Notes: a model not told the origin generated them from the letters alone. 64,000 nucleotides of DNA from an uncultured Anderseniella sp. (GCA_947488295.1 CANKYU010000003.1:558001-622000), one strand, 5' to 3'; positions 17,341 through 26,671 are shown, counted from the first letter of the stretch. Translations and numbers: made by a program.

Positions 17341-18281
17341 TGCATCCCGCCTATTCCGTTATCCTGTTCACCACCGCATCCGGCGCCGGCTATGGCCTGC
17401 TGGCGTTGTTGGGTCTGACCGGCGCCAGCCACGGCAGTGCGTCGGATTTCTGGTTTGGCGCTGTGTCCATGCTGGTCGCACTCGGCCTGATCACCGCCGG
17501 TCTGTTGTCATCCACGTTCCATCTTGGTCACCCGGAACGTGCCTGGCGGGCGTTTTCGCAGTGGCGGTCGTCGTGGCTGTCACGCGAAGGCGTGCTGGCG
17601 GTTGCCACCTATGTGCCGGCATGTCTGTTCGGACTGTTGTGGGTCCTGCCGGGCAGCAATGAAACCCTGCTGGCGGTTCTCGGGATCATTACTGCCATCC
17701 TGGCCATGGTCACGGTGATATGCACGGCAATGATATACGCGTCTCTGGCAACCATCCGCGCCTGGCGGCACTGGCTGGTGGTGCCGGTTTATGTGATTTT
17801 CTCGATTGCCACCGGGGCCGTTTTACTGTTTGCGCTGGCCAGCGTATTCGGGCGGTCCGGTATTCCCGCGCTTGGTGTCATCACTATTGTGGCGCTGGTA
17901 TTGGCCGGCATTGCCAAGCTGGTCTACTGGATCGGCATCGACAACATGAAACCGATCTACACCATGGGTGATGCCACCGGTCTTGGCGGCGACGTCCGCC
18001 AGTGGGAGCTTCCCCATACGTCGGAGAACTACATCCAGTCGGAAATGGGTTTCAGGGTGGCGCGCAAGCACGCCCGGAAACTGCGCATGATTGTCGGCGC
18101 CTGTTTGCTGGCGGCACTTGTGCTGGTATGGGCGGCATTCGGTTTTGAGGGTGATGCTGCGCCGGTGTTTGCGGTGCTGGCGGTCTTGCTGGTCAGCGTC
18201 GCGGCTGTGGTGGAGCGCTGGCTGTTTTTTGCACAGGCCAGGCATGTTGTGTCGCTGTTTTACGGCGAGCAGAGCGTGTAG
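17340..18281 (+). CDS. soeC: DmsC-like membrane anchor subunit, probably SoeC
   Basis: A 313-residue polytopic protein with about eight hydrophobic segments. It begins MHPAYSVILFTTASGAGYGL, typical of DmsC/SoeC anchors, and has the conserved STFHLGHPERAWRAFSQW loop and SWLSREG. It would pass electrons to the quinone pool. Its ATG shares one base with the soeB stop (TAATG), completing a tightly coupled three-gene operon. A short NAD(P)-binding gene follows after 3 bases. Confidence 0.82.
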   Translation: MHPAYSVILFTTASGAGYGLLALLGLTGASHGSASDFWFGAVSMLVALGLITAGLLSSTFHLGHPERAWRAFSQWRSSWLSREGVLAVATYVPACLFGLLWVLPGSNETLLAVLGIITAILAMVTVICTAMIYASLATIRAWRHWLVVPVYVIFSIATGAVLLFALASVFGRSGIPALGVITIVALVLAGIAKLVYWIGIDNMKPIYTMGDATGLGGDVRQWELPHTSENYIQSEMGFRVARKHARKLRMIVGACLLAALVLVWAAFGFEGDAAPVFAVLAVLLVSVAAVVERWLFFAQARHVVSLFYGEQSV

Positions 18282-18284
18282 CCG

Positions 18285-18956
18285 GTGACCCGGGACCTGA
18301 ACATCGTGATGCTGGGCGCAACAGGGGCGGTCGGCACCGAGGTTGTTTCCACGCTTGTCACGATGCCTGAACTCGCGAGCCTGACTTTGCTGGGGCGGAG
18401 GGAAGTTGAAGGCATCAGCCATGATGGCCTGCGCCAGCACAAGGCGGACATATTCGATCCCGCATCCTACATGATGCATCTGCGTGGTCACGACACGGCA
18501 ATATGCACGCTTGGCGTGGGCGAGCCCTCCAAGGTGTCGCGCGAAGACTTTGTCCGGATAGACAAGCTGGCGGTACTGGATTTCGCCATTGCCTGCAGGA
18601 AATCGGGTGTAGGGCATTTTCAGTTGCTCGGGTCGATCGGGTCCGACGCCAGTTCGCGTTCATTTTTCCTGCGCACCAAGGGTGAGCTCGAAGAGGATTT
18701 GAAAACGCTGGGATTTCAGCGTTTGAGTCTGTTCCAGCCATCGATGATCCTCACCCCTGAAAACCGATATGGTATTACGCAGGCCCTGACACTGTGGGGC
18801 TGGCCGAAGCTCAATTTTCTCCTCACCGGATCGCGCACAAAGTATCGCGGCATAAAGGTCGCGACACTGGGCCGTGCCATTGCGCTTAACACACGCGTTG
18901 ACAAACCCGGCGTCGAAACCCTGCGCTGGAATGAATTTCAGGCATTGTCAGGTTGA
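18285..18956 (+). CDS. NAD(P)-binding Rossmann-fold protein (atypical SDR, HTATIP2-like)
   Basis: A 223-residue protein with an N-terminal nucleotide-binding motif (IVMLGATGAVGTEVVSTL) and a later HFQLLGSIGSDASSRSFFLRTKGELE section. The Y-x3-K of classical SDRs is replaced by an R-T-K-G-E arrangement, as in HTATIP2/TIP30-like proteins. The substrate is unknown. It starts GTG 3 bases after soeC and is probably cotranscribed with the soe operon. A role in that pathway is not established. Its stop overlaps the convergent DUF1203 gene. Confidence 0.7.
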   Translation: MTRDLNIVMLGATGAVGTEVVSTLVTMPELASLTLLGRREVEGISHDGLRQHKADIFDPASYMMHLRGHDTAICTLGVGEPSKVSREDFVRIDKLAVLDFAIACRKSGVGHFQLLGSIGSDASSRSFFLRTKGELEEDLKTLGFQRLSLFQPSMILTPENRYGITQALTLWGWPKLNFLLTGSRTKYRGIKVATLGRAIALNTRVDKPGVETLRWNEFQALSG

Positions 18957-19430
18957 GCGGGACTGGTCCCGTTCCACCCGGCACTGGAAACAATTGTTTT
19001 CTGCCGAGCGCACATGCACGAACCGAACCTTATTGTCGGCCAGCAATGAGCCTGCATAGGTACTGATGTCCGAAGTTGGCACCACCTGGCCGGTGCCGTA
19101 GATGATCCGCTCGTCAGCATCATAACCGCGCACCAGATATGCCGGGCTGTCCAGCATGTCCGGCAGGCTTTCGTCCGGCGTGGCGCGCTCGCAGAAATCG
19201 GCATGCAGGAAAATCGGTCCGGTTTCCGAATAGGGCTGCAGGTTGCCAAACGGGCGATGCGCGACAATCAGGTACTCGTCGCCTTCGTCGACGAGTTTCA
19301 GGCAGTGGCGGCACGGTATCCTGTCGCCATCGGACACGGCGCGTTCCGGCACGTTGCCGTAGGCGTCCGGATCTCCGTTCTGCAGGCTTCGTGCAATGTC
19401 GGTCGAGATGGCTTCATAACGAATGTTCAT
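18948..19430 (-). CDS. DUF1203-family protein
   Basis: A 160-residue soluble protein that fits DUF1203: a PCRHCLKLVDEGDEYLIVAHRPF segment (residues 40-62) with two Cys, then TGPIFLHADFCERA and RGYDADERIIYGTGQVV, and a C-terminal FVHVRSAENNCFQC. The C-x2-C pairs suggest metal binding, but the function is unknown. ATG 19430 is preceded by AAGGAG; the longer frame to 19631 lacks support. It overlaps the end of the preceding convergent gene by 9 bases. Confidence 0.75.
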   Translation of the reverse strand: MNIRYEAISTDIARSLQNGDPDAYGNVPERAVSDGDRIPCRHCLKLVDEGDEYLIVAHRPFGNLQPYSETGPIFLHADFCERATPDESLPDMLDSPAYLVRGYDADERIIYGTGQVVPTSDISTYAGSLLADNKVRFVHVRSAENNCFQCRVERDQSRST

Positions 19431-19527
19431 TGGCTGCTCTCCTTGATTGATAACCGACGATGGCATTGAATGAAGCAGCCGACGACCCGATTCACGGAAA
19501 CTGCCGAACAGGATATCGGAGTACTCC

Positions 19528-20367
19528 ATGCGAGAGAATATTGAGGTGGCCATAAGCAGCATCAAACTGGCACACGGAATAGCGCTGGAAGATGACTGGT
19601 TCGCCGTGAAGGCGTTGGATGATGCAACCATAGCAATCGGCGAACCGGCTTATCATCAGCGCAACTGGAGCTATCTGATCTCGGACGGGGATGACAGCCT
19701 GCTGTTTGATACCGGCTCGGGCAGGCGGTCGCTGATACCGCTGGTTGCGCGCCATGGCCGGGAGAGTGTCACGGCGTTTCCATCTCACATGCATTTTGAT
19801 CATCTCGGCAATATTCACGGGTTTGGCCCGGTGATGGTGGCGGACCTGCCTGTGCTGCGCGCCATCGAGACAAACGGCACACTGACCCCGACCGATGACA
19901 TGTTCCTGGGCGCCAGCGAAGGCGTACCGGTGCCGACATTCGAGGTGGGCCGCTGGGTCGCGCCCGGCGAGGTGATCTCTGTGGGGCAACGATCACTGCA
20001 GGTTGTGCACACGCCGGGGCATTCACCGGATTCCGTATCATTGTGGGAAGCGGAGCGAAACCGCTTCTATGCGGCAGATTTCATCTATTGTGGTGCGTTG
20101 TATGCCCAGACCCCCGGCGCATCGCTGCGTGACTATCTGCGCATCTGCGAGCAGTTGCTCGACGAGTTGCCGGAACAGGTGCAGATTGTCTGCGCGCACG
20201 GGCAACCGGATAACGGTGTGGATGATGCGCCAATACTGGGCTATGGCGACCTGCACGCACTGCGCGATGTGGTGGTCATGCTCTTGCAGGGTGAACCTCG
20301 TACAGGCGAATTGCCTGTTAACGAGCGCATGAATCTGCTGTTTTCTGCCGAAAGCTTCACGGCATGA
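19528..20367 (+). CDS. Metallo-beta-lactamase-fold hydrolase
   Basis: A 279-residue cytoplasmic protein with the MBL zinc motif SHMHFDHLGN near residue 90, a second histidine in VVHTPGHSPDSVSLW, and an Asp ligand in FYAADFIY. A late H in CAHGQPD completes a dinuclear site. The family includes lactonases, glyoxalase II-like enzymes and others; the substrate cannot be assigned. It lies upstream of the BHMT-like gene but is separated by 80 bases that contain a palindromic operator, so it is probably not in that operon. Confidence 0.8.
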   Translation: MRENIEVAISSIKLAHGIALEDDWFAVKALDDATIAIGEPAYHQRNWSYLISDGDDSLLFDTGSGRRSLIPLVARHGRESVTAFPSHMHFDHLGNIHGFGPVMVADLPVLRAIETNGTLTPTDDMFLGASEGVPVPTFEVGRWVAPGEVISVGQRSLQVVHTPGHSPDSVSLWEAERNRFYAADFIYCGALYAQTPGASLRDYLRICEQLLDELPEQVQIVCAHGQPDNGVDDAPILGYGDLHALRDVVVMLLQGEPRTGELPVNERMNLLFSAESFTA

Positions 20368-20383
20368 CAGTTTAAAAATTACT

Positions 20384-20403
20384 ATATAAAGAAATCTTTA
20401 TGT
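20384..20403. promoter_or_regulatory. SahR-like palindrome upstream of the BHMT-like gene
   Basis: ATATAAAGAAATCTTTATGT is an imperfect 20-bp inverted repeat ending 45 bases before the start codon. It matches 18 of 20 positions of the perfect palindrome upstream of metF at 44177-44196. The pattern resembles sites of the SAH-responsive ArsR-family regulator SahR of methionine-cycle genes; the regulator gene is not in this window. Confidence 0.65.
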
Positions 20404-20448
20404 GCTATGTGGAGGCCTTCACAACTGACAAGGTGGGGTCCACAAATC

Positions 20449-21477
20449 ATGGCTCGTGCAAATTTTCTCGAACTCCTGAAATCCCGCGACTGGCTGCTGG
20501 CTGACGGTGCCACCGGCACAAACCTGTTTGCCATGGGACTGCAGTCCGGCGATGCGCCGGAATTGTGGAATGAAGATCATACCGACCGGGTTCGCGCGCT
20601 GCACCGCAACTTCATCGAGGCAGGCTCCGACATCGTGCTGAGTAACTCGTTCGGCGGAAACGCCTACCGGCTCAAACTGCATGATGCGCAGGACCGCGTG
20701 CACGAGCTCAATGTGAAGGCGGCGCAGCTGGCCCGTCTTGAAGCGGATGCTGTGGACCGTCCGGTGATCGTGGCGGGCTCCATCGGTCCGACGGGCGAGA
20801 TATTCGAACCTGTCGGAACCATGACCCATGATCTCGGCGTCAAAGCGTTTGCCGAGCAGGCCCAGGCGCTGGAAGCAGGCGGTGCGGACGTATTGTGGAT
20901 CGAGACAATATCGTCGGAAGAAGAATTCAGATCTGCGCTCGAGGGTGCGCGCACGACCAGCTTGCCGGTGGTTGCGACCATGAGTTTCGACACCAATGGT
21001 CGCACCATGATGGGACTGACACCTGCAGCCTATGCGGCGCTGGCCGCTGCCCAGCAGGCTGCCCCGGATGCCATCGGTGCGAATTGCGGCACCGGTGCTG
21101 CGGAACTGGTTGCGACCGTACTCGGCATTACCGAAGCAGACGGCAATGCAGTGGTGGTCGCCAAGGGTAACTGCGGCATTCCGGCCTGGATGGATGGCCA
21201 CATCCATTATGACGGCACCCCTGAACTGATGGCCGATTATGCCCGGCTGGCGTTCGATGCCGGCGCCAAGCTCATTGGCGGGTGTTGCGGCACCACCTAC
21301 GAGCATGTCCGCGCCATGCGCGATGCGCTGGAAAACCATTCGCGAGGAGCCAGGCCCACGGTCGAGCAGGTCGAAACCAAGCTCGGCAAGGTGTCGGCAC
21401 TGGCCCATGGAACGGACACGGCTGCCGAAGGTGCTGCGCGACGCGGTCGCGAGGGCAGGGGCCGCAGGCGCGGCTAG
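20449..21477 (+). CDS. Betaine-homocysteine methyltransferase-like enzyme with Arg/Gly-rich C-terminal tail
   Basis: A 342-residue zinc-dependent S-methyltransferase (BHMT/MmuM family). It has the N-terminal LLADGATGTNLFAMGL, a substrate loop with LSNSFGGNAYRL, and the first zinc Cys in AIGANCGTGAAEL. The other two zinc Cys are in KLIGGCCGTTYEHV. It would methylate homocysteine to methionine from a betaine or another methyl donor, and relatives near corrinoid genes may use methyl-corrinoid. The final 13 residues form a basic tail (RRGREGRGRRRG) not needed for the fold. Similar tails end the RACo and methyl-THF:corrinoid methyltransferases in this window. A SahR-like palindrome precedes it. 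ATG 20449 is chosen over 20407, because the earlier start overlaps the promoter area. Confidence 0.85.
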   Translation: MARANFLELLKSRDWLLADGATGTNLFAMGLQSGDAPELWNEDHTDRVRALHRNFIEAGSDIVLSNSFGGNAYRLKLHDAQDRVHELNVKAAQLARLEADAVDRPVIVAGSIGPTGEIFEPVGTMTHDLGVKAFAEQAQALEAGGADVLWIETISSEEEFRSALEGARTTSLPVVATMSFDTNGRTMMGLTPAAYAALAAAQQAAPDAIGANCGTGAAELVATVLGITEADGNAVVVAKGNCGIPAWMDGHIHYDGTPELMADYARLAFDAGAKLIGGCCGTTYEHVRAMRDALENHSRGARPTVEQVETKLGKVSALAHGTDTAAEGAARRGREGRGRRRG

Positions 21478-21570
21478 AAAGACACGCCGGCGAACTGGTC
21501 GCCGTCAGATATTTCCGTCATGTCCCAGCTGCGACCTTGCAAAACGCCGCAGAAGGCCTACCAAGGATGA

Positions 21571-23244
21571 ATGCCTGACGTTTTAGAAGACACGCCGGAT
21601 TCTCATCCGTCCTCCGCCCTGGAGGTGCCGATCTTCCGGGCTATCTGGCTTGCCAGCATGAGTTCCAATTTCGGCGGGCTCGTGCAGGCGGTGGGCGCGT
21701 CGTGGCTGATGACCACGCTGACCGATTCCCCGCAGTTTGTAGCACTGGTGCAGGCATCCACTGCGGCGCCGATCATGTTGTTTGCCCTGCTGGCAGGTGC
21801 CATTGCCGACAACCTGGATCGCCGGCGCGTGATGATCTGCGCACAAGCCTTCATGTTGCTCGTTTCTGCCGCCCTGGCAATCTGTGCCTGGTACAACTTG
21901 TTGACGCCATGGCTGCTGATCAGCTTCACCTTCCTGATTGGCTGCGGGACGGCACTGAACAATCCGGCATGGCAGGCCTCGGTTGGCGACATGGTGCCGC
22001 GCAACTTGTTGCCCGGCGCGGTGGCGCTGAATTCGATGGGCTTCAATATCGCCCGCAGTGTCGGCCCGGCTTTAGGGGGTATCATTGTGGCGGCAGGTGG
22101 CGCAGCGGCGGCTTTTGCCACCAACGCGTTAAGCTATATCGCATTGCTGGCTGTGCTGGTGCGCTGGCGACCGGATACTGCGCCACGCACATTGCCGCGC
22201 GAGCGCATTGACCTTGCGATATCAGCAGGCATTCGGTTCGTGGCAATGTCGCCGAACATCCGCACCGTACTGCTGCGAAGTTGCATGTTCGGCATGGCCG
22301 CCGCCGCCGTACCGGCTCTCATGCCGGTCGTCGCCACTGGCATCATCACCGGCGGACCGCTGGTGTTTGGCACGTTGCTCGGGTCTTTCGGGGTCGGTGC
22401 CGTTGGCGGTGCCCTGTCCAGCGGGCGGTTGCGCAAAAAGTATTCGACCGAGCGGATAGTACGCGCCGCAGCGGTGGCGGTGCTTATCGGCACCATCATG
22501 ACCGGCGCAAGCACACTATTGTTGCTGACCATGCCGGCTCTGATGCTGGCCGGTGCGGGATGGGTTCTGGCCTTGTCCACGTTCAACGTGTCGGTTCAGA
22601 TGGCCGCCCCGCGCTGGGTCGTCGCCCGCGCCCTCTCGATCTACCAGATGGTGACGTTTGGCGGCATGGCATTCGGGAGCTGGTTGTCCGGTTACGTGGC
22701 GTTGCACTATTCCACGCCGCTTGCCCTGTTCGCGGCAGCAACGTTGATGGCCGTGACCCCTCTGCTGGGTCTGGTCCGGCCATTGCAGCAGATCGAGAAT
22801 GTCGACCTGGCCCCTCTCAATCAGTGGCGCGAACCTGAAGTCGCCGTGCCGCTGGAGCCGCGCAGCGGGCCGGTGGTCATCACTGTCGAACACCGCATTG
22901 CCGAAAAGGACATTGTGGCCTTTCTGAACGTCATGAACGAGCGCCGCCGTATCTGCCGCCGGGACGGTTTCCTGCGCTGGACCCTGCTGCGCGACCTGGG
23001 CGACCCGCAATTGTGGATTGAACGCTTTCACGTTCCGACCTGGCTGGACTATGTTCGCGATGCACAGCGCCGGACAAAGGCAGATATTTCGATTTTTGAG
23101 CAGGTCGAGAAACTGCATATCGACGGCGCACCCGCCGTGGTGCATCGCATGGTCGAACGCCAGCCCGGCTCGATGCCGACGGCGCAACCGCCAGGCGGAC
23201 GCGAGCTTGCCGATCCGCTGACGGATGTCACCAGGGCGTCTTAA
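21571..23244 (+). CDS. MFS transporter, MFS_3 (enterobactin-exporter-like) family
   Basis: A 557-residue membrane protein. Residues 15-410 contain about twelve membrane helices with the MFS signature in AGAIADNLDRRRVMI and the ALNNPAWQASVGDMVPR region typical of the MFS_3 family. Residues 425-530 form a soluble C-terminal domain (HRIAEKDIVAFLNVMNERRR...WTLLRD) that looks like a dimeric alpha/beta-barrel monooxygenase-like fold, a known feature of this branch. It is probably an exporter; the substrate is unknown. It starts 93 bases after the BHMT-like gene and overlaps the convergent cysteine desulfurase-like gene by 4 bases. Confidence 0.85.
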   Translation: MPDVLEDTPDSHPSSALEVPIFRAIWLASMSSNFGGLVQAVGASWLMTTLTDSPQFVALVQASTAAPIMLFALLAGAIADNLDRRRVMICAQAFMLLVSAALAICAWYNLLTPWLLISFTFLIGCGTALNNPAWQASVGDMVPRNLLPGAVALNSMGFNIARSVGPALGGIIVAAGGAAAAFATNALSYIALLAVLVRWRPDTAPRTLPRERIDLAISAGIRFVAMSPNIRTVLLRSCMFGMAAAAVPALMPVVATGIITGGPLVFGTLLGSFGVGAVGGALSSGRLRKKYSTERIVRAAAVAVLIGTIMTGASTLLLLTMPALMLAGAGWVLALSTFNVSVQMAAPRWVVARALSIYQMVTFGGMAFGSWLSGYVALHYSTPLALFAAATLMAVTPLLGLVRPLQQIENVDLAPLNQWREPEVAVPLEPRSGPVVITVEHRIAEKDIVAFLNVMNERRRICRRDGFLRWTLLRDLGDPQLWIERFHVPTWLDYVRDAQRRTKADISIFEQVEKLHIDGAPAVVHRMVERQPGSMPTAQPPGGRELADPLTDVTRAS

Positions 23245-24494
23245 ACCAGCTCTTCCAGTTGCTCCAGAAATGTGTCCACTTCTTCTGCCGTATTGTAGTG
23301 CGCCAGGCCGATGCGCAGCACGCCGCCGTCGTCCATCAGGTTCATATGGTTGATCGGCTCCAGCGCATAGTTGTGACCCGACCACAGGAAGGTGTTGTCA
23401 TCCGCCAGCGACTTGGCCATGTCCTCGGGGTTTTTGCCATCCACGGTAATGGAGACGGTCGGTACCCGGCGCGCCAGAGCGTTGTCCGATGTGATGCCAC
23501 GCACCTTGACCCCCTTGATGGATGTAAGGCCGCCGATCAGTTGCCTGGTCAGCGCCATTTCATGGCCCATGGCGGCCTGCATGCCGGCTGCAATCCGGCT
23601 TCGCGACAATGGCAGTCCGGCATCTTCGTCACCCAGCGATGCGATGTATTCAATGGCCCCCAGTGAGGCTGCCAGTGTTTCGCGGGGAGCCGAGCCTGTT
23701 TCAAACTTGGCAGGAGAACCATATTCAAGGGGAGGCCGCACCTGGTAAGAGAACATGCTCTCAAGCAGGTCGCTACGCCCGTACATGATGCCCTGATGCG
23801 GGCCGAAGAACTTGTAGCACGACGAAACCAGGAAATCACAGCCGATGTCCTGCACATCGATGACGCCATGTGGTGCAAACTGCACTGCATCCACATAGCT
23901 GATGGCACCGGCGCTACGCGCCTTGGCGCACATGGATTTCACGTCATTGATGGTGCCGGTGCAGTTGGACGCATAGCTGACAGCGACAATTCTGGTCTTG
24001 TCGCTCAGCACCTTGTCCAGGGCGTCATCTGGAAACTCGAACGTGTCGGTATCGAACTCGATCCATTTGACGGTGGCGCCGGTGTCTGCCGCCACCAGCA
24101 GCCAGGGCGCTACATTTGCATCATGGTCCATCCGCGACAGCACGATCTCGTCGCCTTCGCCCAGGGCCAGGGTCTTCTGCAGATTGCGTGACATGGCCAG
24201 CGTGATGGTGGTCATGTTGGCACCGTAGAAAACGTCGCTGGTTGCTGGCGCGTTGTAGAATTGAGCTGCCGCCTCATGTGCCTCATCCACCAGCGCCAGC
24301 GCCATTTCGGAGGTCACAAAGGAACCGCCGAGATTGGCATTCTGCTCGATCATGGCACGATTGGCCCGGTCGATCACATGCTGTGGCACCTGGGTGCCGG
24401 CCGGATTGTCGAGGTAAATCCGTGATTTGCCGTCATCGGTGATGGAAAGGGCAGGGAACTGGGCGCGGACGCCGGCAATAGAAAATCCGGTCAT
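23241..24494 (-). CDS. Cysteine desulfurase-like class V aminotransferase
   Basis: A 417-residue PLP enzyme of fold type I. The Schiff-base lysine is in FLVSSCYKFFGPHQGIMYGR. It also has the N-terminal IYLDNPAGTQVPQHV, a cofactor region around SRMDHDANVAPWL, and the AVSYASNCTGTIND segment. The pattern fits the cysteine-desulfurase-like (TIGR01976) group rather than IscS or SufS, since there is no mobile-loop cysteine motif near the end. The substrate is unknown. It is divergent from the corrinoid protein gene. Confidence 0.8.
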   Translation of the reverse strand: MTGFSIAGVRAQFPALSITDDGKSRIYLDNPAGTQVPQHVIDRANRAMIEQNANLGGSFVTSEMALALVDEAHEAAAQFYNAPATSDVFYGANMTTITLAMSRNLQKTLALGEGDEIVLSRMDHDANVAPWLLVAADTGATVKWIEFDTDTFEFPDDALDKVLSDKTRIVAVSYASNCTGTINDVKSMCAKARSAGAISYVDAVQFAPHGVIDVQDIGCDFLVSSCYKFFGPHQGIMYGRSDLLESMFSYQVRPPLEYGSPAKFETGSAPRETLAASLGAIEYIASLGDEDAGLPLSRSRIAAGMQAAMGHEMALTRQLIGGLTSIKGVKVRGITSDNALARRVPTVSITVDGKNPEDMAKSLADDNTFLWSGHNYALEPINHMNLMDDGGVLRIGLAHYNTAEEVDTFLEQLEELV

Positions 24495-24706
24495 GACAAT
24501 CCTGAATCATTTGCAATCGGGGAGGGGTGTTTGAGCGGGTAAAGGTGCGCGGTATCAGCAGCTTAGTCAAGCGGGCGCAGTTCTTTTGCACTGCACCAGT
24601 CGCAATCAGGCAGCTTTCGGTCGCTAGTTCATGTGCATGGTTGATTCATTAACGGTTATCAATGAATAATCACGCCGCGCGCATGGCGCATCTAGTGGAG
24701 AAGACA

Positions 24707-25405
24707 ATGGCTGAAGAAGACGATCTCGACCTGCGGTCTCTGGATGACGAAGAACTTACCCAGCAGATGCACGACGACCTTTATGACGGTCTCAAGGAAG
24801 AGATCGAGGAAGGCGTCCATATCCTGCTCGAGCGCGGCTGGACCCCGTACAAGGTCCTGACCGAAGCCCTGGTCGAGGGCATGCGCATTGTCGGTATCGA
24901 CTTCCGTGACGGTATCCTGTTCGTGCCGGAAGTTCTGCTGGCCGCCAACGCCATGAAGGCGGGCATGTCCATTCTAAAACCCTTGCTGGCCGAAACCGGC
25001 GCGCCGCGTGTCGGCAAGATGGTCATCGGAACGGTCAAGGGTGACATTCACGACATCGGCAAGAACCTGGTTTCCATGATGATGGAAGGCGCCGGTTTCG
25101 AGGTGATCAATATCGGCATCAATAACCCGGTCGAGAACTACCTGGAAGCTATTGAAGAGCACAAGCCGGACATTCTCGGCATGTCGGCGCTTCTGACCAC
25201 CACGATGCCGTACATGAAAGTGGTCATCGACACCCTCAAGGAAAAGGGCATGCGCGATGATTACATAGTACTGGTCGGCGGCGCACCGCTGAACGAGGAA
25301 TTTGCCGCCGCCATCGGCGCAGACGCCTATTGCCGTGACGCCGCCGTTGCGGTTGAAACCGCCAAGGAATTCATGGCCCGCAAGCACAACCAGGTCACCG
25401 CTTGA
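24707..25405 (+). CDS. Corrinoid (B12-binding) methyltransferase protein, MtbC/MttC-like
   Basis: A 232-residue methyl carrier. Residues 15-105 are a helical cap domain (LYDGLKEEIEEGVHILLERG; VPEVLLAANAMKAGMSILKP). Residues 110-225 are a Rossmann-like B12 domain with the lower-ligand motif GDIHDIGKNL, then MSALLTTTM and VLVGGAPLNEEFA. This protein shuttles methyl groups from substrate-specific MttB-family enzymes to a methyl-THF or homocysteine acceptor. ATG 24707 is chosen because GGAG lies 8 bases upstream; ATG 24662 would add 15 residues. It is transcribed alone and ends in a terminator. It is the only corrinoid protein in the window, so it may serve all three MttB enzymes. Confidence 0.93.
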   Translation: MAEEDDLDLRSLDDEELTQQMHDDLYDGLKEEIEEGVHILLERGWTPYKVLTEALVEGMRIVGIDFRDGILFVPEVLLAANAMKAGMSILKPLLAETGAPRVGKMVIGTVKGDIHDIGKNLVSMMMEGAGFEVINIGINNPVENYLEAIEEHKPDILGMSALLTTTMPYMKVVIDTLKEKGMRDDYIVLVGGAPLNEEFAAAIGADAYCRDAAVAVETAKEFMARKHNQVTA

Positions 25406-25434
25406 ACCGAAATCTTTTGAGTTTTTTCGAAATC

Positions 25435-25472
25435 AATACGCCTGCAGCCTAAAACTGTGGGCGTATTTTTTT
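25435..25472 (+). terminator. Terminator after the corrinoid protein gene
   Basis: AATACGCC (25435-25442) pairs with GGCGTATT (25460-25467), with partial inner pairing. A run of T follows to 25472. Confidence 0.75.
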
Positions 25473-25638
25473 GGTATCCAGTGGCTCTTTTCTGAGGTTT
25501 TTCGTGGTGCGCTCACGCTCGATTGGACGGCGTGTGAGGAATTGCACATCGCCTCGATTACATTTTCGTCATCTTCAGTGACATCAACGTGACTGACACG
25601 AAGCAGATCACAGTATTCAAACTGGAGGAAACAGAGCA

Positions 25639-25920
25639 ATGACCACCATCCGCAACACAGCAATCGCCGCCGTCGCCGCTATCACCATCGCCGCTGCAAT
25701 GGCGTCTCCCGCCCATGCCATTTCTAAGAAAGGCGCGTTCTGGGCCGGTGTCGGCACAGCCGCAGCCTTCGGCGCCATCGGCGCTGCCCACGGCCACGGT
25801 TACTATGATCACGGTTATCGCGGTGGCCGCCACTATCGCCGTTCGGCCCGCCGCTGCGCCCGCCGCTTCGGCTGGCACACCTGGCGCTGGGAGCGCTGCA
25901 TGGCTCGCCGCGGCTACTGA
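25639..25920 (+). CDS. Small secreted Arg/His/Gly-rich protein
   Basis: A 93-residue protein with a signal peptide (to about residue 30, SPAHA), a hydrophobic GAFWAGVGTAAAFGAIGAA segment, and a basic tail with HGHGYYDHGYRGGRHYRR and two Cys (RRCARRFGWHTW..RCMARRGY). It belongs with the small cationic exported proteins at 5311 and 35989 by composition and layout. The function is unknown. ATG 25639 follows CTGGAGG. A terminator follows the stop. Confidence 0.6.
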   Translation: MTTIRNTAIAAVAAITIAAAMASPAHAISKKGAFWAGVGTAAAFGAIGAAHGHGYYDHGYRGGRHYRRSARRCARRFGWHTWRWERCMARRGY

Positions 25921-25950
25921 TCAAACAGTTTAATCTCTCTCCACTTGTGC

Positions 25951-25987
25951 AAACGCCGCCGGAAATTTTCGGCGGCGTTTGTCGTTT
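25951..25987 (+). terminator. Terminator after the small secreted protein
   Basis: The 11-bp perfect stem AAACGCCGCCG/CGGCGGCGTTT (25951-25961 with 25970-25980) is followed by GTCGTTTT. Confidence 0.8.
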
Positions 25988-26029
25988 TCAGCATCGCGGG
26001 CTTGTTCGGGCGGGTCTATACTGGAGCTC

Positions 26030-26671
26030 ATGAAACAACTCGGCCCGGAAGAAAAGTTTGAGTTCCGCAAGAAGTCCGGTGATGTGCTGATCATTGCCTG
26101 CGGCGCGCTGGCCCGTGAAATGGTAGCGCTGATCGAGATGAATCACTGGTCCCATCTCGACATCCAATGCTTGCCTGCCATCTGGCACAATACGCCGGAC
26201 AAGATTCCCGACGGCGTGCGTGATGCCATCCACAAGGCCCGCGCCACGCAGCGCTATCGTGAAATCTTCATCGCCTATGGTGACTGCGGCACCGGCGGTC
26301 TGCTCGACAAGGTCATCGAACAGGAAGGTGTAAAACGCATTGACGGGCCGCACTGCTATTCGTTCTTTTCCGGAAACGACAAATGGGCCGCGCATCAGGA
26401 TGACGAAATCACCGCGTTTTACCTGACCGACTACCTGGCCCGGCACTTTGACAAGCTGATCTGGGAAGGCTTCGGCATGGCCACGCACCCTGAACTGCGC
26501 GACATGATGTTTGCCCACTACACCAAGGTCGTGTATCTGGCCCAGACAGAAGATGAGAGCTTGCAGAAAATGGCCAGGGCGGCGGCGGAGAAACTGCAGC
26601 TTGGCTATGAGTACCGGTTCACCGGCTATGGCGACCTGGCAGCGGACATGGCCAGGCTGGAAATTGTCTGA
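26030..26671 (+). CDS. DUF1638 domain protein
   Basis: A 213-residue soluble protein matching DUF1638: VLIIACGALAREMVALIEMN near the start, a LPAIWHNTPDKIPDGVRDAI segment, and the AYGDCGTGGLLD motif near residue 85. Conserved Cys and His (HCYSFFSG) follow. DUF1638 proteins have no proven biochemistry but recur beside corrinoid methyltransferase genes, where an accessory or corrinoid-handling role is suspected. Here it lies between the corrinoid protein and the MttB genes. ATG 26030 has GGAG close upstream; a longer frame to 25979 would run through the preceding terminator. Confidence 0.8.
   Translation: MKQLGPEEKFEFRKKSGDVLIIACGALAREMVALIEMNHWSHLDIQCLPAIWHNTPDKIPDGVRDAIHKARATQRYREIFIAYGDCGTGGLLDKVIEQEGVKRIDGPHCYSFFSGNDKWAAHQDDEITAFYLTDYLARHFDKLIWEGFGMATHPELRDMMFAHYTKVVYLAQTEDESLQKMARAAAEKLQLGYEYRFTGYGDLAADMARLEIV

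Noticed and set aside
18958..18971. GGGACTGGTCCC inverted repeat at the end of the soe operon
   Set aside because: It is inside the coding end of the DUF1203 gene and lacks a T run, so it is not a convincing terminator.
22516..23385. 289-codon open frame on the minus strand
   Set aside because: It is antisense to the MFS gene, with low-complexity Arg/Gln/His sequence and no motif.
24495..24706. Cobalamin riboswitch ahead of the corrinoid protein
   Set aside because: I found no B12-box-like sequence or suitable long structured leader here or ahead of the RACo operon.
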